A stretch of 8,341 nt of DNA from an uncultured Lachnospiraceae bacterium (GTDB lineage Bacteria; Bacillota; Clostridia; Lachnospirales; Lachnospiraceae). Position numbers and translations under genes: made by a program. The stretch lies in the NCBI GenBank assembly GCA_934376945.1, contig CAKRPI010000091.1:1-8341 (forward strand), written 5' to 3'. Positions 6,482-8,341 of the stretch are shown here, in pieces. The notes under the pieces are model-generated. The model was given only the letters and a program-made list of their open reading frames with translations, did not search any database and was not told the origin of the DNA. The first letter of the stretch is position 1, and each line of letters begins with the position of its first letter.

Positions 6482-6531
6482 TTTACAAGCGGCCGGAAAT
6501 GAACTGCAGAAGTGACTTGCAGCAGCCGGAA
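6416..6531 (+). repeat. 33/34-bp minisatellite, about 3.4 copies, crossing the stop codon
   Basis: Three near-identical units contain CGGCCGGAAATGAA, then TTGCAGAAG or CTGCAGAAG; the CCGG of successive units lies at 6426, 6459 and 6493. A degenerate fourth copy begins at 6519 (GCAGCAGCCGGAA). The first period is 33 bases, which is 11 codons and keeps frame. The next is 34, because an extra T after CAGAAG makes CAG-AAG-TGA, and this is the stop codon of the ATPase gene. Copy number and the extra T therefore set the protein's C-terminus. This suggests recent duplication by replication slippage. No palindromic or CRISPR-like structure is seen. Confidence 0.9.
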
Positions 6532-6574
6532 TATTGATACGGTTTTCCGTATGAATGATAGCAGCTTTTACAAT

Positions 6575-6612
6575 GGGGCGGGTTGATAAAACATCAACCT
6601 TGCTCCTTTTTT
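6575..6612 (+). terminator. Intrinsic terminator of the importer operon
   Basis: GGTTGAT (6581-6587) pairs with ATCAACC (6593-6599) around a 5-base loop. The stem then continues through GGGGC (6575-6579) with GCTCC (6602-6606) after a small bulge or wobble region. T6 follows directly (6607-6612). It cleanly separates the importer operon from the sugar-transport operon. A small ATACGG/CCGTAT hairpin (6537-6552) just upstream has no T-run and is probably not itself a terminator. Confidence 0.9.
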
Positions 6613-6628
6613 GTGCAAATGATATGAT
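6600..6628 (+). promoter_or_regulatory. Weak candidate promoter for the sugar-transport operon
   Basis: TATGAT at 6623-6628 is a good -10 hexamer. Seventeen bases upstream lies TTGCTC (6600-6605), a poor -35 that overlaps the terminator stem. The position leaves a leader of about 70 bases before the ATG at 6707. An activator or another promoter may be used instead. Confidence 0.3.
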
Positions 6629-6660
6629 TGGCTGCAGAAAGAAAGCGATTAAGAAGAAAA

Positions 6661-6670
6661 ATGTGCACAT
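6661..6670. promoter_or_regulatory. 10-bp palindrome in the sugar operon leader
   Basis: ATGTGCACAT is a perfect palindrome flanked by A-rich sequence, 37 bases before the binding-protein start. It could be a half-site or core of a sugar-responsive operator, but a single 10-bp palindrome can arise by chance. No second copy is seen in the window; GTGCAAAT at 6613-6620 is only similar. Confidence 0.25.
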
Positions 6671-6706
6671 AAAAATAAAAACGCTTGATCAAAAAGGAGG
6701 ATCATT

Positions 6707-7951
6707 ATGTACAAGAAGACAGTCAGTGTTTTGATGACAGCAGCAATGGCAGGAACGATGCTGGCAGGGCTTGGAACAACGACAGCTCTGGCAGACGGTG
6801 ACAAGAGAGAAGTTAACTTCTACTACTCTACCGATATGGAGAGCACCGCAGGCGACGAGATCGCGGCATTCAATGCATCTCAGGATGAGATCGAAGTAAT
6901 CGGTCATACGATTCCGGAGAGTGATTATGACGACAAGATCAAAGTTATGACCGCAGGCGGTTCTGAAGTGGCAGACGTGATCTGGACCAGATCTCCTGCT
7001 CAGACCAACCAGTATATGGAAAATGATGCGCTGGTAAACCTTGCACCGTATGCAGAGGAATCCGGTATCGATCTTACCCAGATCAAAGACACTTCTCTGA
7101 AGGGCATTACCGATGAGGACGGCGGATTCTACGGACTGCCGGACAAGAGCACCTGCTGGATGCTGTTTTACAATAAGGATCTGTTTGATGCAAAGGGACT
7201 GGATTACCCGGTCAACATCACCTGGGATGAGTACATGGATCTTGCAGCAAGCCTGACCTCTGAGGAAGACGGCACGAAGATGTGGGGAACGCTGATCCCG
7301 AACTGGGAGATGAACCTTGGCGCAATTCCGCAGGGTACGTATCTTGATTCTGAGGATCTGACCTATACCAAAAAATATGCAGAGATCCTCCATCGGCTGT
7401 ATGTAGACGATCAGAGTGCACCGGGACTTGGCGAGATGCAGTCCGGAAGCTTTGATGTATACGCATATTTCGAGACTGGCAACTACTACACAATGATCAA
7501 CGGTGACTGGACGTTCCGTCTGGTACATCCGGACTTCAATTTCGGAGCAGCTCCGCTCCCGATCTTTGAGGGCGGTGAAGAAGGTGCAAGTACAGGACAG
7601 GCTTCCTTCCTTGCAATCCCGTCCACAGCAGCAAACCCGGATGACGCTTACAAATTCATCGAGTTCTACTGCACATCTGATGAGGGAACTTCCATTATCG
7701 CATCCAAGGGTGATGTTCCGGCGTACACAACAGATGCAGCTACGAAAACTTACAACGAATCAGTTACTGCTGATGGCGTAGAGTATCGTTTCAGCGCAAA
7801 GATCTACGATGAGGAGCAGCCGTATGCGGCATATGGCTCCATCACAAGTGCATTCAAGGAAGAACTGAATCTGTACCTGCTGGATGAGCAGGATCTGGAC
7901 ACGACCTTTGAGAACTTCGAGGAGCTGCGTGCAGAGATTCAGGAAGAATAG
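6707..7951 (+). CDS. Carbohydrate ABC transporter solute-binding protein (family 1)
   Basis: This 414-residue extracellular sugar-binding protein belongs to a CUT1-type importer. Family landmarks are the early REVNFYYSTDMESTAGDEIAAFN (34-56), DYDDKIKVMTAGGSEVADVIW (73-93), YGLPDKSTCWMLFYNKDLFD (142-161), then NITWDEYMDLA (170-180), TMINGDWTF (262-270) and FLAIPSTAANPDDAYKFIEF (301-320). The signal peptide (1-29) has a hydrophobic core and an ALA|D signal peptidase I site. At residues 19-23 the sequence is LAGLG, where a lipoprotein would have LAGC, so no lipid anchor is possible at that site. A strong SD (AAGGAGG, 6694-6700) lies 6 bases before the ATG, in the loop of a possible TGATC/GATCA hairpin (6686-6704). 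Codon use leans to C-ending codons, consistent with high expression. The sugar cannot be identified from sequence. A permease fragment follows. Confidence 0.93.
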   Translation: MYKKTVSVLMTAAMAGTMLAGLGTTTALADGDKREVNFYYSTDMESTAGDEIAAFNASQDEIEVIGHTIPESDYDDKIKVMTAGGSEVADVIWTRSPAQTNQYMENDALVNLAPYAEESGIDLTQIKDTSLKGITDEDGGFYGLPDKSTCWMLFYNKDLFDAKGLDYPVNITWDEYMDLAASLTSEEDGTKMWGTLIPNWEMNLGAIPQGTYLDSEDLTYTKKYAEILHRLYVDDQSAPGLGEMQSGSFDVYAYFETGNYYTMINGDWTFRLVHPDFNFGAAPLPIFEGGEEGASTGQASFLAIPSTAANPDDAYKFIEFYCTSDEGTSIIASKGDVPAYTTDAATKTYNESVTADGVEYRFSAKIYDEEQPYAAYGSITSAFKEELNLYLLDEQDLDTTFENFEELRAEIQEE

Positions 7952-8015
7952 ATTCGAACGAGAATAAAACGGATTCCGCAACTGTAACAGAGGGCTGTCG
8001 AATTTTATCGGTTTT

Positions 8016-8341
8016 GTGATCTTTACCGGTATTCCGATCTTTCTGGGACTGCTGATCAGTTTTACAAATTACAACGGATTCAAATGGAAATTTGTGGGCA
8101 TTAAAAATTATGTAAAAATGTTTGGAAACTCACAGTTTCAGCAGGCGTTTATCAACAATCTGTTTTACTCACTGACGAGCGTGCCGCTTACGATTCTGCT
8201 TTCTTTGCTGCTTGCGCTTGCTTTAAACCGCGGAATGAAGGGAAACTCATTTTTTAAAACAGTCGCATTTTTCCCGAATCTGACCTCCATGGTCGCAGTC
8301 GGATGTGTGGCACTGATGCTGTTCCAGCCGGTCAACGGACC
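8016..8341 (+). CDS. Sugar ABC permease (MalF/UgpA type), runs off window, 5' end abnormal
   Basis: The frame encodes a CUT1 permease N-terminal region: VIFTGIPIFLGLLISFTNYNGFKW, then FVGIKNYVKMF, FINNLFYSLTSVPLTILLSLLLALALNRG and FKTVAFFPNLTSMVAVGCVALMLFQPVNG at the window edge. The family is clear and the position after a sugar-binding protein is as expected. The start is not. The frame is open from 7968 (TAA at 7965), but there is no ATG between 7952 and 8016. GTG at 8016 is the only conventional start and has no SD at a usable distance. IGF just before it (8007-8015) already aligns with the middle of TM1 in this family, so about 15-25 N-terminal residues appear to be missing. It may be a gene with a 5' deletion or frameshift, a rare start, or an assembly error. 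The 3' end lies outside the window. Confidence 0.75.
   Translation, partial: MIFTGIPIFLGLLISFTNYNGFKWKFVGIKNYVKMFGNSQFQQAFINNLFYSLTSVPLTILLSLLLALALNRGMKGNSFFKTVAFFPNLTSMVAVGCVALMLFQPVNG

Noticed and set aside
6416..6531. CRISPR-like array
   Set aside because: Units are contiguous tandem copies of 33-34 bp without unique spacers.
6640..6653. Catabolite-response element (AGAAAGCGATTAAG)
   Set aside because: It matches only the central AA-N-CG-N-T part of the cre consensus and lacks the outer T and CA; too weak to call.
6689..7528. Minus-strand 279-residue open frame
   Set aside because: It is the shadow of the sugar-binding protein gene; the + strand frame has the domain signatures, signal peptide and SD.

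Overview
The window looks like chromosomal DNA from an anaerobic Firmicute of the Lachnospiraceae type. This is inferred from AGGAGG-type ribosome binding sites, a consensus TTGACA-N17-TATAAT promoter, moderate GC content and the gut-clostridial style of the two solute-binding proteins. No rRNA, tRNA, CRISPR array or transposase is visible, and all genes are on the + strand.

Layout. (1) 84-806 is a class I SAM-dependent methyltransferase with no evident link to its neighbours. (2) 807-1293 is a dense non-coding control region. It holds a perfect 7-bp inverted repeat over the -35 box, a consensus promoter (898-926), a 15-bp hairpin at the predicted 5' end of the mRNA, and a cobalamin (B12) riboswitch (about 1000-1172) followed by a possible expression platform. 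(3) 1294-6481 is a five-gene ABC import operon of the peptide/nickel (Opp/Dpp/Nik) class: binding protein, two permeases and two ATPases. The last four genes are tightly packed or overlapping. A long hairpin between the binding-protein gene and the first permease probably sets gene dosage within the operon. The last ATPase gene ends inside a 33/34-bp tandem repeat, and a strong intrinsic terminator follows (6575-6612). (4) 6707-8341 begins a separate carbohydrate (CUT1) ABC transporter operon: a sugar-binding protein, then the start of a MalF/UgpA-type permease that runs off the window and whose 5' end looks abnormal.

Working together. The B12 riboswitch would be expected to turn the operon down when intracellular cobalamin is sufficient. 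This points to a cargo that serves B12 supply (cobalt, a cobalt chelate, or a corrinoid or its precursor) rather than general peptide nutrition. The substrate is inferred from regulation only.

Most worth following up: the riboswitch-controlled Nik/Opp-type importer with its layered control; the absence of a lipobox cysteine in both binding proteins; the Cys cluster present on only one of the two ATPases; the minisatellite that sets the C-terminus of the second ATPase; and the start-less sugar permease.
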